From: DASQZK01 sp963809925
GTDB taxonomy: Bacteria > Bacteroidota > Bacteroidia > Bacteroidales > GCA-2748055
Direction: 5' to 3'
Assembly (NCBI GenBank): GCA_963809925.1
Contig: CAWELH010000003.1
Location: 62,001-126,000, forward strand
Length of the DNA stretch: 64,000 nucleotides
The notes beneath the pieces are model-generated. The model had not been told where the DNA came from. It worked only from the letters and a program-made list of their open reading frames with translations, and ran no database searches. This document shows positions 37,190 through 45,882 of this stretch, piece after piece. Positions within the stretch are counted from its first letter, which is position 1. Each line of letters begins with the position of its first letter. Position numbers and translations under genes: made by a program.

Positions 37190-38143
37190 TCAGACAACGA
37201 CCACGATCTTTCCCCTGGTCTTCCTTGTCTCAATCTGTTGATGAGCCTGCGGGATCTCATCAAAATGGTAAGTTCGGGAAATATGGGAATGGATTTCACC
37301 TTCCTCGAGTAGTTGTGCAATGTGCTTCATATCTTCCCCGCTGGATTTCACCAGAAACTGGAGCAGAACAATACTTCTCTTTTCTGCTTTTTCTTCAACG
37401 CCATCCCCGACGCCAGATTTAAGCATAACCAGTCTTCCGCATGGTTTAAGGGCGTCGATGGAACGCAGATAGTGGTCTCCTCCGATGGAATCCAGAACAA
37501 TATCTGCATCGTTAATCTTTGTTTCAAAGGCGGTGGTGGTATAATCTATAATTTCATCCGCACCAAGTTGATGGAGAAAGTCTCTGTTTTCGGAAGAAGC
37601 TGTTCCGATAATATAAGCGCCGAAATACTTAGCGATTTGCACCGCATAATGCCCCACCCCACCAGCCGCAGCATGGATGAGAACCTTTTCACCGCCTTTG
37701 ATTTTAGCTACTTTTACCAGCCCCTGCCAGGCTGTTAAGGCTGCCAGTGTAGCGCCTGCCGCTTCTTCATGAGAGATATTTCCCGGTTTCAGGGCAAGAT
37801 GGTCCGCCCTGGCAGCTATATGTTCAGCATAAGCCTTCCCATTGCCGGAGAAATTTACCAGACCGAAGACATCATCGCCGGTTTTCATTGTTTTTACGTC
37901 GCTCCCGGCTTCTTCTACCGTGCCGGAGATGTCCCAACCAAGGATGAAGGTGTCCTCGTTTTTTTCAGGATGAATTATACGCTGCAGGGCATGGCTGTTT
38001 TGTCTGACGGCAGCATCGACCGGGTTGATGGATATGGCTTTCACCCTTACCAGCACTTCGTTGGATTTTATTTCCGGCACCGGGATTTCTGCCACCTTCA
38101 GATTTTCTGGTCCCCCGTTTTCTTTCAGTATGATTGCTTTCAT
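37190..38143 (-). CDS. Quinone oxidoreductase-type NADP-dependent dehydrogenase (MDR, zinc-free)
   Basis: From the ATG at 38143 the 317-residue product starts MKAIILKENGGPENLKVAE; the ten residues before it in the longest frame do not match the family. It has LVRVKAISINPVDAAVRQ, the NADPH-binding GGVGHYAVQIAKYFGA motif after VLIHAAA (about 140-162) and no structural zinc lobe. It is a zeta-crystallin-like quinone or alkenal reductase. It is convergent with the clan-A glycosidase and shows no link to the glycan genes. Confidence 0.9.
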   Translation of the reverse strand: MKAIILKENGGPENLKVAEIPVPEIKSNEVLVRVKAISINPVDAAVRQNSHALQRIIHPEKNEDTFILGWDISGTVEEAGSDVKTMKTGDDVFGLVNFSGNGKAYAEHIAARADHLALKPGNISHEEAAGATLAALTAWQGLVKVAKIKGGEKVLIHAAAGGVGHYAVQIAKYFGAYIIGTASSENRDFLHQLGADEIIDYTTTAFETKINDADIVLDSIGGDHYLRSIDALKPCGRLVMLKSGVGDGVEEKAEKRSIVLLQFLVKSSGEDMKHIAQLLEEGEIHSHISRTYHFDEIPQAHQQIETRKTRGKIVVVV

Positions 38144-38367
38144 TGTTCTTCCCATAAAATTCTGATATGCCATGGTATAGCACCGGCTTCCCTATGCAAG
38201 TCAAATAAGAGAATTCCTAAAACAGAAAATATCTCAGTATGAATTAACAGGCATCGACATGGCATTCCGCATTAGGAAACACTTTTATTCTGGTTTTGTT
38301 TGGAATTAGTGGAGAAGACAATTGTAATTCTCTGAAGCATAATAGCTGTTTCTCTCATTATCAGGAT

Positions 38368-39501
38368 TTATTCGATCAATTTATTTTCGAGGTAAATGTG
38401 AAGGTCGCCATGCCAGGGTTTCGTACAAATATCAATATCACCATCAAAATCAACATCAGCACCAATAGCTTCATGTATCCTTTTGCCTTCAAGAATGATG
38501 TGTTCATTCCATATTTTTGCATCTCCGTTTTTATTCTCCCATATAAACAGTTTATGCTTTTCTAGTGAAAGGGGACCGCCACCAGAACAAATATCTGTAT
38601 CGCCATCTCCATCAAAATCTGCCAAAATCAAAGAGTGGAAATCCTGATTCGTGGTATCTTTTGATATCAGGTGAAAAATAAAACTTTCTCCTTTATTTTG
38701 ATTTTCAAACCAAAATACTCTGCCATTTTTAGTATCTGCTTCTGCTTCAACAACATCAATATCTCCATCTTTATCTAGATCAATACACCAGGTTTTTAAA
38801 GATAATCCAAATTTGTCAGGCCGATTACCGTTTAAAGGTGTTAGGTTTTCATGCAATGTCCACTTATGACCCTTACCGTCGGTGTTTTCAAACCACACAT
38901 TCCCTCTTACAATATCAACATCGTTATCATTATCTAAATCACCGTATCCCATTGGGGCTATTCCTCCATGAATCCCATCTCCGATTTTAAAATAGTCCCA
39001 ATTAGAAGTATAGTCTTCAGGAATTTTATACCAACACAAAACCGGATGATCAGGATTGTTGGACAAAGAAACGACATCTTTAATATTATCCCCATCTATA
39101 TCAACTACTATATTATCATGACAGCTAATCATGTTCTTATTATGTAATATAAAAGGTTCTACCCTCGGTTTTTTAGTATTTTCATACCATGAGTCACCTA
39201 CAATATAGTCAATCCATCCATCTTGATTTACATCATGTGGGCAGCCTCCCACATCTGTTGACGCTCCTTTTCCTAACTCATGTAAAATCCACTTATCAGG
39301 TGATACATACTCATACCAAAACATTTCACCAAAGCGACCAAAAACCCAGTCAAGATCATTATCATTATCAATATCGACAAGACTTGTTTGTCCCATTCTG
39401 TCTTTAAAGGTTCCTATCTCATGACATTCAAAAGTCATGGCCTGTCCTACGCAGTTAACTACAAAAAAGAAGCTCATAAATAATCCTAATAATGTTTTCA
39501 T
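38368..39501 (-). CDS. Secreted FG-GAP/VCBS repeat protein
   Basis: Beginning at the ATG at 39501, the 377-residue protein has a signal peptide (KTLLGLFMSFFFVVNCVGQ). The longer frame to 39570 overlaps the amidohydrolase gene and has no signal-like start. It contains seven Asp-rich calcium-binding loops (DIDNDNDLDW, DVNQDGWIDY, DIDGDNIKDV, DLDNDNDVDI, DLDKDGDIDV, DFDGDGDTDI, DVDFDGDIDI), the hallmark of a seven-bladed FG-GAP propeller. It most likely binds glycan or protein at the cell surface. It is AT-rich like the next two minus-strand genes, and the three probably form one operon with the amidohydrolase start 41 bp upstream. Confidence 0.85.
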   Translation of the reverse strand: MKTLLGLFMSFFFVVNCVGQAMTFECHEIGTFKDRMGQTSLVDIDNDNDLDWVFGRFGEMFWYEYVSPDKWILHELGKGASTDVGGCPHDVNQDGWIDYIVGDSWYENTKKPRVEPFILHNKNMISCHDNIVVDIDGDNIKDVVSLSNNPDHPVLCWYKIPEDYTSNWDYFKIGDGIHGGIAPMGYGDLDNDNDVDIVRGNVWFENTDGKGHKWTLHENLTPLNGNRPDKFGLSLKTWCIDLDKDGDIDVVEAEADTKNGRVFWFENQNKGESFIFHLISKDTTNQDFHSLILADFDGDGDTDICSGGGPLSLEKHKLFIWENKNGDAKIWNEHIILEGKRIHEAIGADVDFDGDIDICTKPWHGDLHIYLENKLIE

Positions 39502-39541
39502 ATTGTTATGGTTATGTTGTTCATTATTAATCATTTTAACA

Positions 39542-40642
39542 TTACTTTTTAAAGTACCATTTCTCTGCATTTTCCTTATATATCTTGTCTATAACTTCTT
39601 TTGGCAATTTTAATCCTTTGAACTTTCCATTAAAATCAGGTACGCTCATTTCGTCATTTGATGTAAAGAATTCCCAGTCTTTCACCCAGCTATCATGTAC
39701 TTTATTCCTAAGCCCATCAGGATTTGATGTTGAATTAATCACCAGGTCAGTACCATAAATAAGCCTGTCCTGATATTTTATCATGAAATCATGCACCTTT
39801 TGCCAATTTTTCATGGATTGAAATTGCAAATGATTGATTCGTGCAGCCATATCTACAGCCATGTTGGGAAACTTATCAAGTCGTTTTGCCAGTTCATCTG
39901 TACTCCATTCCAAACTTCCTAAATGTGCCCCTATGAATTTCAGATCGGGATGTTTTTCAAGCATACGGTCTCTTGCGTCGATTTGCTCTTCGTAAGATGG
40001 AAATTCAGGATGCAAATACATGTAGTATTCCGGATTTGCTTTGAAATAACGCTTATCCCCGTTTATAGTCATTTCTTCTATTGGAAGCCAACAGTTTCTG
40101 GGTTCGCCAAGATGCCCAACTACAGGTACATTGTTTTTAACGATAAAATCTATTAGTGGATCAAATCTTGGGTCATCAATCATAACCAGTTTACCATCTT
40201 TATCTCTCAGGCTCATCCCTATAACTTTATAAATTTTAACACCTATTGCTCCCTGAGAAAAAGAATTCTTTAAATAGGCAAAAGTCCGTTTCAGCCAATC
40301 GTTACTATTGAAGTTCCTTATAGAAAAAGTAGTAATATATGCAATCTGACCAGGGAAGGCTTTCATTTGTTGAATGGCAAACTCTTGCTGCACTTCCATT
40401 GGCGGCCCCTCATTTGCATCATCCCAATTTATTGTCATCAAACGGAAATTATCATCCTTTGCCTGTTGGATGAAAGCTGCCTGATCCGTATCGACATGAA
40501 CATGAGCATCTATTTTTTCTACAGTATTGAAATCTTCCGCAGTATAAAATCCGGATGGGGCTTTTTTTGTTTGCATGCAATTTTGTAAAAAGACGCAAAG
40601 GACACACAAACAGAGATGTTTAAAGTTTCTAAAATAGTTCAT
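39542..40642 (-). CDS. Amidohydrolase-family lipoprotein (Amidohydro_2-like)
   Basis: The 366-residue product has a signal peptide with lipobox FLQNC (Cys22). A TIM-barrel metal-dependent hydrolase domain opens with KIDAHVHVDTD (about 44-54), the first metal site. It continues with VVGHLGEP and KFIGAHLGS (metal His residues) and ends near LIYGTDLV, with the conserved Asp. These enzymes are lactonases or decarboxylases of cyclic substrates (2-pyrone-dicarboxylate lactonase type), so a sugar lactone is plausible here. It is AT-rich. The gene is between the FG-GAP protein and the sulfatase, all on the minus strand. Confidence 0.85.
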   Translation of the reverse strand: MNYFRNFKHLCLCVLCVFLQNCMQTKKAPSGFYTAEDFNTVEKIDAHVHVDTDQAAFIQQAKDDNFRLMTINWDDANEGPPMEVQQEFAIQQMKAFPGQIAYITTFSIRNFNSNDWLKRTFAYLKNSFSQGAIGVKIYKVIGMSLRDKDGKLVMIDDPRFDPLIDFIVKNNVPVVGHLGEPRNCWLPIEEMTINGDKRYFKANPEYYMYLHPEFPSYEEQIDARDRMLEKHPDLKFIGAHLGSLEWSTDELAKRLDKFPNMAVDMAARINHLQFQSMKNWQKVHDFMIKYQDRLIYGTDLVINSTSNPDGLRNKVHDSWVKDWEFFTSNDEMSVPDFNGKFKGLKLPKEVIDKIYKENAEKWYFKK

Positions 40643-41029
40643 GAGGAAATAATTGATGATTTTATATTTTTATGTTGTTCTTCCTGCTATTTTGGAAGAA
40701 GGATTATTATCAATTTTATCCATTGTAATTATGATTTAATTTTTATTTTCTGAGATTTATCTGTACCTAATTATCTTTTAATTAAAAAGTAAGATACTTT
40801 GAGGCATTATTAAACTATGATTACTCGAGTGTTTTTGATAAGACGGTTCAGAACTGTTAATAATAAGGGCTCTTTATCTTGCTTGCCTTGATCAGTGCTG
40901 ACAAGCGAACTCCAGCTAAATCGCTAAGTTTTATTACATTTCTTCAATTACTTTTCATATAATTTTGCTTTATAAAGGACACCTCCAATATTAAATTTCG
41001 GCCCATAAGTATTAAATTGATTTATCTAT
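40643..41029. other. AT-rich intergenic region, about 390 bp, no gene recognised
   Basis: The strand between the sulfatase stop and the amidohydrolase start is very AT-rich, with many short A/T runs. I see no repeat, no open frame of interest and no clean TTTG / TAnnTTTG promoter pair on the minus strand, although the amidohydrolase promoter should be here. Confidence 0.4.
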
Positions 41030-42583
41030 CTATTTAAAAATATCCCATTCAGGTCTTACAGGAGTAGTATGTTCTTTCTGAACGATCTTATCAAATTTCA
41101 CAAATAGCTCAGGATGCTGACCCGCAAGATTTACCGTCTCATTCGGATCAGTTTCCAGATTATAAATTTCCCACGGAGCATTTGGATTTTTTAAAGTGCC
41201 TTTTTTAACTCCTTTCCATTTACCCATTCTAATGGCCAACTGGCCAGCGTCTTCTCTGCTTCCTTCTCCGGTTTCCCATCCCCAGTTTCCTCCTATATAT
41301 TCCCAGTAAAGATAATCCCGCTGTTTTTGATGTGTAGTGTCGCCTAATAGAGTTGGCAGAATTGACAAGCCATCATTCTGAGGAGCCTTAACTTTAAGAA
41401 GCTCCGCAAAAGTTTCCATCATGTCATAAGTGGCTGAAATAAAATTTGTGACTTGACCTGCTGCGATTTTTTCGGGCCATTTAACTATAAAAGGTTCCCG
41501 TATGCCTCCTTCGTAAAGTTTTTGCTTCATTCCCCTTAAATATCCTGAACTGTGAAAGTATTCGAAATTTGTACTATCTCCATTCTCATTTATTGGGCCA
41601 TTATCACTGCAAAACATTACAATTGTATTCTGATCTAAGCCCAACTTTTTCAATAGGTCCTCTATTATTTTAACCTGCTTATCAAGGTAAGTTATCATTG
41701 CAGCATACGTTGATAATGGAAAATAACTTGGAACATAGTTATAGTCAGTTAATAGGTACAGTTTAGGCTTTTCTTTAAATATTTTTTTATAATATTCCAT
41801 ATCTTCATTTGGCACTTGTAAAGCAACGTGTGGGAGGGTATAAGCTAAATACAAGAAAAATGGGTTATTTTCATTTTCTTTTATAAAATCTACTGCCTTA
41901 GCTGTCATATTATCTATAGAATAATCATTCCCTATATATTTTTTAATGTCTTCCGGTCTTACATCCTCATACTTGAGCTTTGGATGAACATCAATTTCAG
42001 GATTATTTAGTTTATCCCATTTATCGTTTATCCAAAGATGAGTGGGGTAATAATTATGGGCATGTTTCTGATCGTAATAACCATAAAAAAAATCAAACCC
42101 ATGCTTTAGCGGATATCCTTCATTATCGTAATTTCCAATTCCCCATTTCCCGATACCAGCAGTCGCGTAACCCGCTTGCTTAAACAGGTCGGCTATAGTG
42201 GGTGTATTTTCCGGAATTGGAAGTTCTCCCGGTTCATTTTTGTTCGCCACATAGCCCGGTAATTCATAATTGTCACGAACGTACGCATGTCCGGAATTCC
42301 GTCCGGTTAATAAATTACACCGTGATGGGGCACACACCGGGGTGCCAACATAGTGCTGAGTGAATCTCATGCCTTCACTGGCAAGTCGATCAATGTTTGG
42401 AGTTTGAATTTTTTTCTGTCCATAACAGCCTAGTTCTCCATATCCTAAATCATCTGCAAAAATGTAGATGACATTTGGTTTAGAAATTTCAACCGTTTTT
42501 GATACTGTCTTTCTACCCCCGTCTGAGCAACCGATTAAGACAGCGAGAACTAAGGGTGGAAAAATCTTTTGATTAGATTTCAT
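41030..42583 (-). CDS. Sulfatase (arylsulfatase family S1) lipoprotein
   Basis: The 517-residue protein has lipobox VLIGC (Cys19) and a complete S1 sulfatase: NVIYIFADDLGYGELG with metal Asp44-Asp45, the formylglycine site VCAPSRCNLLTGR (Cys84, C-x-P-S-R), GIGKWGIG and MFCSDNGP (Asp-Asn metal ligands). The C-terminal subdomain has YNLETDPNETVNLA. An unmodified Cys-type site needs an anaerobic or FGE-type maturase, which is not in the window. It removes sulfate from a sulfated glycan. Composition is AT-rich compared with the core genes on either side of the region. Confidence 0.93.
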   Translation of the reverse strand: MKSNQKIFPPLVLAVLIGCSDGGRKTVSKTVEISKPNVIYIFADDLGYGELGCYGQKKIQTPNIDRLASEGMRFTQHYVGTPVCAPSRCNLLTGRNSGHAYVRDNYELPGYVANKNEPGELPIPENTPTIADLFKQAGYATAGIGKWGIGNYDNEGYPLKHGFDFFYGYYDQKHAHNYYPTHLWINDKWDKLNNPEIDVHPKLKYEDVRPEDIKKYIGNDYSIDNMTAKAVDFIKENENNPFFLYLAYTLPHVALQVPNEDMEYYKKIFKEKPKLYLLTDYNYVPSYFPLSTYAAMITYLDKQVKIIEDLLKKLGLDQNTIVMFCSDNGPINENGDSTNFEYFHSSGYLRGMKQKLYEGGIREPFIVKWPEKIAAGQVTNFISATYDMMETFAELLKVKAPQNDGLSILPTLLGDTTHQKQRDYLYWEYIGGNWGWETGEGSREDAGQLAIRMGKWKGVKKGTLKNPNAPWEIYNLETDPNETVNLAGQHPELFVKFDKIVQKEHTTPVRPEWDIFK

Positions 42584-42791
42584 AATGTCAGTTTTAAAAT
42601 TTTTGAAATTTCAAATCTTCTACCATCAGTTGTTATTAATAATTCTTTGCTCAAACAAATTTTAAAATTATCAAACCGGATCCAGGGAAATATTTATTCA
42701 TTTGGATTATCCACAGGCAGGATAATGGCATCATGTCCTTGTATGTTTTTTTCAGTACAATAATTAATAAATTGTCTATGTCTTTATGTTT

Positions 42792-42990
42792 CTATAAATT
42801 ACGGACTTTTAATTTGTCTTCTGGTTTATTTTGAGCCAAGAGGGCAGTTCCAATTAGCGCAACTAATCCAATCAGAAGCCATTTTATCTTCTTTATTTTT
42901 GAAGGATCCCCTTCAGGATTTGTCCGGCAAAAACGCCTGTCATCACGGCTACCCCAAAATTTAAATTCAAAAGGTAGCCTGGTATTCGAG
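42792..42990 (-). pseudogene. Remnant of a multi-helix membrane protein, possibly NagX/DUF5009-like
   Basis: Two minus-strand frames together give an uninterrupted pair of membrane helices: RIPGYLLNLNFGVAVMTGVF with AGQILKG in one, then DPSKIKKIKWLLIGLVALIG with TALLAQNK and a TAG at 42792 in the other. A single shift near 42905-42915 (a run of four G) joins them. The order 'GV-aGq...KKikWLLigG' resembles the NagX/DUF5009 heparan-acetyltransferase-like family, but only some 65 residues survive. I cannot confirm the family. It lies between the sulfatase and the tRNA. Confidence 0.35.
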
Positions 42991-43082
42991 CAGTATGATT
43001 TCTGGCTTTATCTGCTCAAAGAGGATTTGCATGTGACTGGCAAAATCCGGTTTAGGAAAAAGTGTAGTCATCATCCGTTACA

Positions 43083-43309
43083 TTAGTCATAACTATTTTC
43101 CCTGCCGGGTTGATAGATAAAGTCATTGCTCTGCCCAGGCAGTGGGGTAGAATGGTCTTTTTTCCCATGTATAATTTCATCCGGGATCTCGTCCGGGAAT
43201 GCCTTGCATTTAAAATATCCCAGGAAATGTTTGCACTGGTTACAAATAGGAAAATAAACACTTTCTTCTCCCCAATATACTTGTCCATTCCTGTTATCTC
43301 AAGGTTCAT
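43083..43309 (-). pseudogene. Frameshifted small Cys-rich protein (CxxC...AFP motif family)
   Basis: One minus-strand frame encodes ICNQCKHFLGYFKCKAFPDE, IPDEIIHGKKDHSTPLPGQS and NDFIYQPG, ending at a TAA at 43083. This is the signature of a small Bacteroidota protein family with a CxxC pair and a KCKAFP..IP..I..G motif. This frame has no start codon before an upstream stop. The ATG at 43309 (MNLEITGMDKYIG) is in another frame; adding one base to a run of four G in the codons around residue 13 would join them. It is therefore either a recent pseudogene or an assembly indel. Confidence 0.5.
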
Positions 43310-43319
43310 GTGTATAAAC

Positions 43320-43351
43320 AAAAAAAGGCTGTAAACGTTAAGTTTACAGCC
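43320..43351 (-). terminator. Rho-independent terminator of tRNA-Ala
   Basis: On the minus strand GGCTGTAAAC and GTTTACAGCC form a 10-bp perfect stem (43327-43351) with a 5-base loop, followed by a run of seven T residues (43320-43326). It is just downstream of the tRNA 3' end. Confidence 0.85.
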
Positions 43352-43366
43352 TCCTGATTATCTGTG

Positions 43367-43440
43367 TGGAGCATATCGGAATCGAACCGATGACCTCTTG
43401 ACTGCCAGTCAAACGCTCTAGCCAACTGAGCTAATGCCCC
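43367..43440 (-). tRNA. tRNA-Ala (anticodon GGC)
   Basis: A 74-base cloverleaf reads on the minus strand. Acceptor GGGGCAT pairs with ATGCTCC and includes the G3-T70 wobble that identifies alanine tRNAs. The D arm is GCTC/GAGC, the anticodon arm TTTGA/TCAAG with loop CTGGCAG (anticodon GGC at 43404-43406, reading GCC codons), and the T arm ATCGG/CCGAT with the TTCGATT loop. The discriminator is A and no CCA is encoded. A promoter upstream and a terminator downstream show that it is transcribed alone. It borders the AT-rich region on its 3' side. Confidence 0.95.
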
Positions 43441-43451
43441 AAAGTCGAATG

Positions 43452-43482
43452 CAAAAATAGATTAATTTTTAAAAATCACAAA
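43452..43482 (-). promoter_or_regulatory. Bacteroidota-type promoter of tRNA-Ala
   Basis: On the minus strand TTTG (43479-43482) and TATTTTTG (43452-43459) are separated by 19 bp. They match the -33 TTTG and -7 TAnnTTTG consensus of the primary sigma factor of Bacteroidota. The -7 box lies about 11 bases before the tRNA 5' end. Confidence 0.75.
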
Positions 43483-43511
43483 GCATTTTACCTATGCCGG
43501 CCAGAAAAGCA

Positions 43512-43544
43512 AAAACAACGGGGTGCCTTTTTCAAAGCACCCCG
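43512..43544 (-). terminator. Rho-independent terminator after the lipoprotein gene
   Basis: CGGGGTGC and GCACCCCG (43519-43544) form an 8-bp GC-rich stem with a 10-base loop; on the minus strand a TTGTTTTTG tail follows. It lies 22 bp beyond the stop of the gene at 43566. Confidence 0.75.
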
Positions 43545-43565
43545 CAGAATACTTAGTATATTGTT

Positions 43566-44747
43566 TTAGACTATAAGAATGTATCTCCTGTTGTTGTACA
43601 ATGCATTCCTTATCGCCGGCTTAAGAGTTTCGGCTGTGTTCATGATCATTGCCCCATCGGTCGGGAACGGGATAAATTCATTTTTGATCTTCTGTTTTCC
43701 TGCCTCATCCAGCGCTTCCTGATCGCCAACGGCTCGTGCCGATACATGATCAAAGACATTTTCTGCCCCGACTGGTTCTTTGACGAGAAGTTTCACTTCC
43801 GGTTCCAGCTGTGTAATTTCAACCTGTCCGCGGATGGTTACACCCTTGTGTTCGCTCGTTTCAATCAGTGTGCACTGAAGTGTCTTATACCTTGGGATCT
43901 TAATGTCATTTCCGGCAGTATCCCGCATTACATTGCCCCTTGCATCGAGTGCATAATCGAAACCGTTTTCCACATCCTTTTTGTAAATATTATCAGTCTG
44001 TTTACTTTCTTCAGGTGTAACGATAATATCCAGCAGGTTTATTACGACGGCATAGTCATATTTGATTTCATCATTCAGATGCCTGAAATGATATTCCACC
44101 CATTCGCTGTTGAGGCCTTGTGTATTGAAGGTGAGTAGTTCGTCCCTGAATTCAGGAGCGATCATGATTCTGTCGCCGCTCTGGACTTCAACGATAACCC
44201 TGCTCAGACCTTTATAATGTGCATCGAGGATGAGATCGTTCAGATTCGGAAAGGCATCGCCAGAATATTCCTGTGCCTTGATCAGTTGATAGTAAGCTTC
44301 CCGGTACGAGAGTTTGTCACCATTCTGAAGCAGTTTTTGCCCATTGTTATAATAATATTCAGCAGCTTTTTTCTTGGCGGTCACCAAATCCGCGTCATAA
44401 TCAACGTAACTATAATTGATGCTACGACCGTTAAGATCGAGAGGGAGTACGGTTCTTACCCTAGCCTGCCTGGCTTTCAGGGATTCGTAACGTTGGAAAA
44501 TCTCATCATAATTATTTGGATTATCTTCCGTCTTGAGAAATTTAATACGCTCAAGGTCCCGTTCATTAGCAAGTTTATAGGCCCTGTCGAGTACCTTAAT
44601 ATCTTCAGAATCGGTTGGATCTTTTATGAGCCGTTTCACACTTTTGTTTATGACGCCATCATAGTCTCCGCGTTGCAATTTTTTATTGACGGATCCGCAC
44701 GAGGCAAGGAATAACGTGATAAATGTGAAGAGTACATATTTTTTCAT
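43566..44747 (-). CDS. TPR-like lipoprotein of unknown function
   Basis: The 393-residue product has lipobox FLASC (Cys17), followed by LQRGDYDGVINKSVKRLIKD and helical repeats with the spacing of tetratricopeptide-like units (residues about 20-170). A less helical C-terminal domain carries EVQSGDRIMIAPEFRDELL and an RYKTLQCTLIETSEHKGVTI strand region. The protein is conserved in Bacteroidota as far as I recall but has no assigned role. It stands alone between a tRNA and a TonB gene, with its own terminator. Confidence 0.65.
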   Translation of the reverse strand: MKKYVLFTFITLFLASCGSVNKKLQRGDYDGVINKSVKRLIKDPTDSEDIKVLDRAYKLANERDLERIKFLKTEDNPNNYDEIFQRYESLKARQARVRTVLPLDLNGRSINYSYVDYDADLVTAKKKAAEYYYNNGQKLLQNGDKLSYREAYYQLIKAQEYSGDAFPNLNDLILDAHYKGLSRVIVEVQSGDRIMIAPEFRDELLTFNTQGLNSEWVEYHFRHLNDEIKYDYAVVINLLDIIVTPEESKQTDNIYKKDVENGFDYALDARGNVMRDTAGNDIKIPRYKTLQCTLIETSEHKGVTIRGQVEITQLEPEVKLLVKEPVGAENVFDHVSARAVGDQEALDEAGKQKIKNEFIPFPTDGAMIMNTAETLKPAIRNALYNNRRYILIV

Positions 44748-44980
44748 AAGCCTTGTTTTGATTAGGTTCCACTAAAATAAAAGAATTAATTATGTTAAGT
44801 TCAGAATATTTACGAACAGTGAGTTAAAATGTTGCAGTTTATTTTCAATATTGAGGAATTAACCCTCGAAGTAACATTCGTTCCTAATTCAATTGATGTG
44901 CCAGGGATCCTATATGAAGAATTCTTTTGATAAAAAAGAGATCACTTACGTAAATTTTGATGATTCCTGTCGTGCAGAAT

Positions 44981-45013
44981 AAAAAAAGGCTGCTCGTCAG
45001 AAGCAGCCTTTTA
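44981..45013 (-). terminator. Terminator of the first tonB-like gene
   Basis: AAGGCTGCT (44986-44994) pairs with AGCAGCCTT (45002-45010), a 9-bp stem with a 7-base loop; on the minus strand it is followed by seven T residues. It ends the gene at 45032. Confidence 0.8.
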
Positions 45014-45031
45014 AATGAATAATAAATACGT

Positions 45032-45715
45032 TTATTGCAGAACGAAGTTAATCGGGAAGGTAAAGAGTACCTTAACCGGTTTGCCTCTCTGACGACCAGG
45101 TGTCCAGGGGGGTGATGACATAACAACCCTTATAGCCTCTTTGTCAAGAGCCGGGTCGACGCCAGCCACAACGACTGCCTCGACGATCTTACCCTTCGAA
45201 TTTACAGCGAACTGAACGATTACGCGACCGCTAATCCCGTTTTCAGCAGCAATTTCAGGGTAATGAAGGTTCTGGGCAATGTATTTACGAAATTCAATGG
45301 CAGGATCACCACCGTTGAATTTAGGCATATCTTCAACAATGTAGAAGGTTTCTTCTTCCTGAAACTCTTCGTCCATATCATCAGCAAAACCATTGAATTC
45401 AAATTCTGTGGATGCGTCAGCTTCAACGTCGAAATCAAAGTTTTCATCGATATTTACGTTGTCGTTTACGATATTCAGAATTTCAGTTACCTGCTGCTGA
45501 GGTTCCGGCTTAGGCTGTTCTTCACGCCTTGTAACCTGCATTTCCTCAACCTCGTAGGTTGTTTCAGCAACTAGATCGTTACCATCGTTTTTGTTCGGGC
45601 GGCTTGTCCATTCAAAAGCGATGAGAACAATTGAAAGCACAAGAAGCAATCCTATTTCCAGGAATACGCCTCTATTGTTTTCAAGATCTGCTTTTTTCGT
45701 TTTTTTCAGTTCCAT
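45032..45715 (-). CDS. Energy transducer TonB family protein
   Basis: From the ATG at 45715 (MELKKTKKADLENNRGVFLE) the 227-residue protein has one N-terminal membrane helix (GLLLVLSIVLIAFEW), a Pro-, Glu- and Gln-rich linker (QPKPEPQQQ), an acidic stretch and a TonB_C domain (about 145-225: NLHYPEIAAENGISGRVIVQF to SSPPWTPGRQRGKPVKVLF). TonB passes proton-motive energy from ExbB/ExbD to outer-membrane receptors. No exbBD lies beside it. The 12 residues before the ATG in the longest frame do not fit. A close paralogue is upstream at 45883. Confidence 0.92.
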   Translation of the reverse strand: MELKKTKKADLENNRGVFLEIGLLLVLSIVLIAFEWTSRPNKNDGNDLVAETTYEVEEMQVTRREEQPKPEPQQQVTEILNIVNDNVNIDENFDFDVEADASTEFEFNGFADDMDEEFQEEETFYIVEDMPKFNGGDPAIEFRKYIAQNLHYPEIAAENGISGRVIVQFAVNSKGKIVEAVVVAGVDPALDKEAIRVVMSSPPWTPGRQRGKPVKVLFTFPINFVLQ

Positions 45716-45882
45716 AATGATCCATTGATTTGGCGGCTCTAAAATTAGCAAAATATATATTCAATTTCAAAGTATTTGATTGAAATCATCCTTGATTTTA
45801 ACACCTGATATTCAATCAGTGGCGTTTTTCAACTTTTATATGCGACAAAAATCACACCAAACCCCTGATTTTTTGAATGAAT

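Noticed and set aside
38300..43366. Attachment-site repeat of tRNA-Ala at the island edge
   Set aside because: I looked for a copy of the tRNA 3' end near 38.2 kb and found none, so integration is not supported by a direct repeat.
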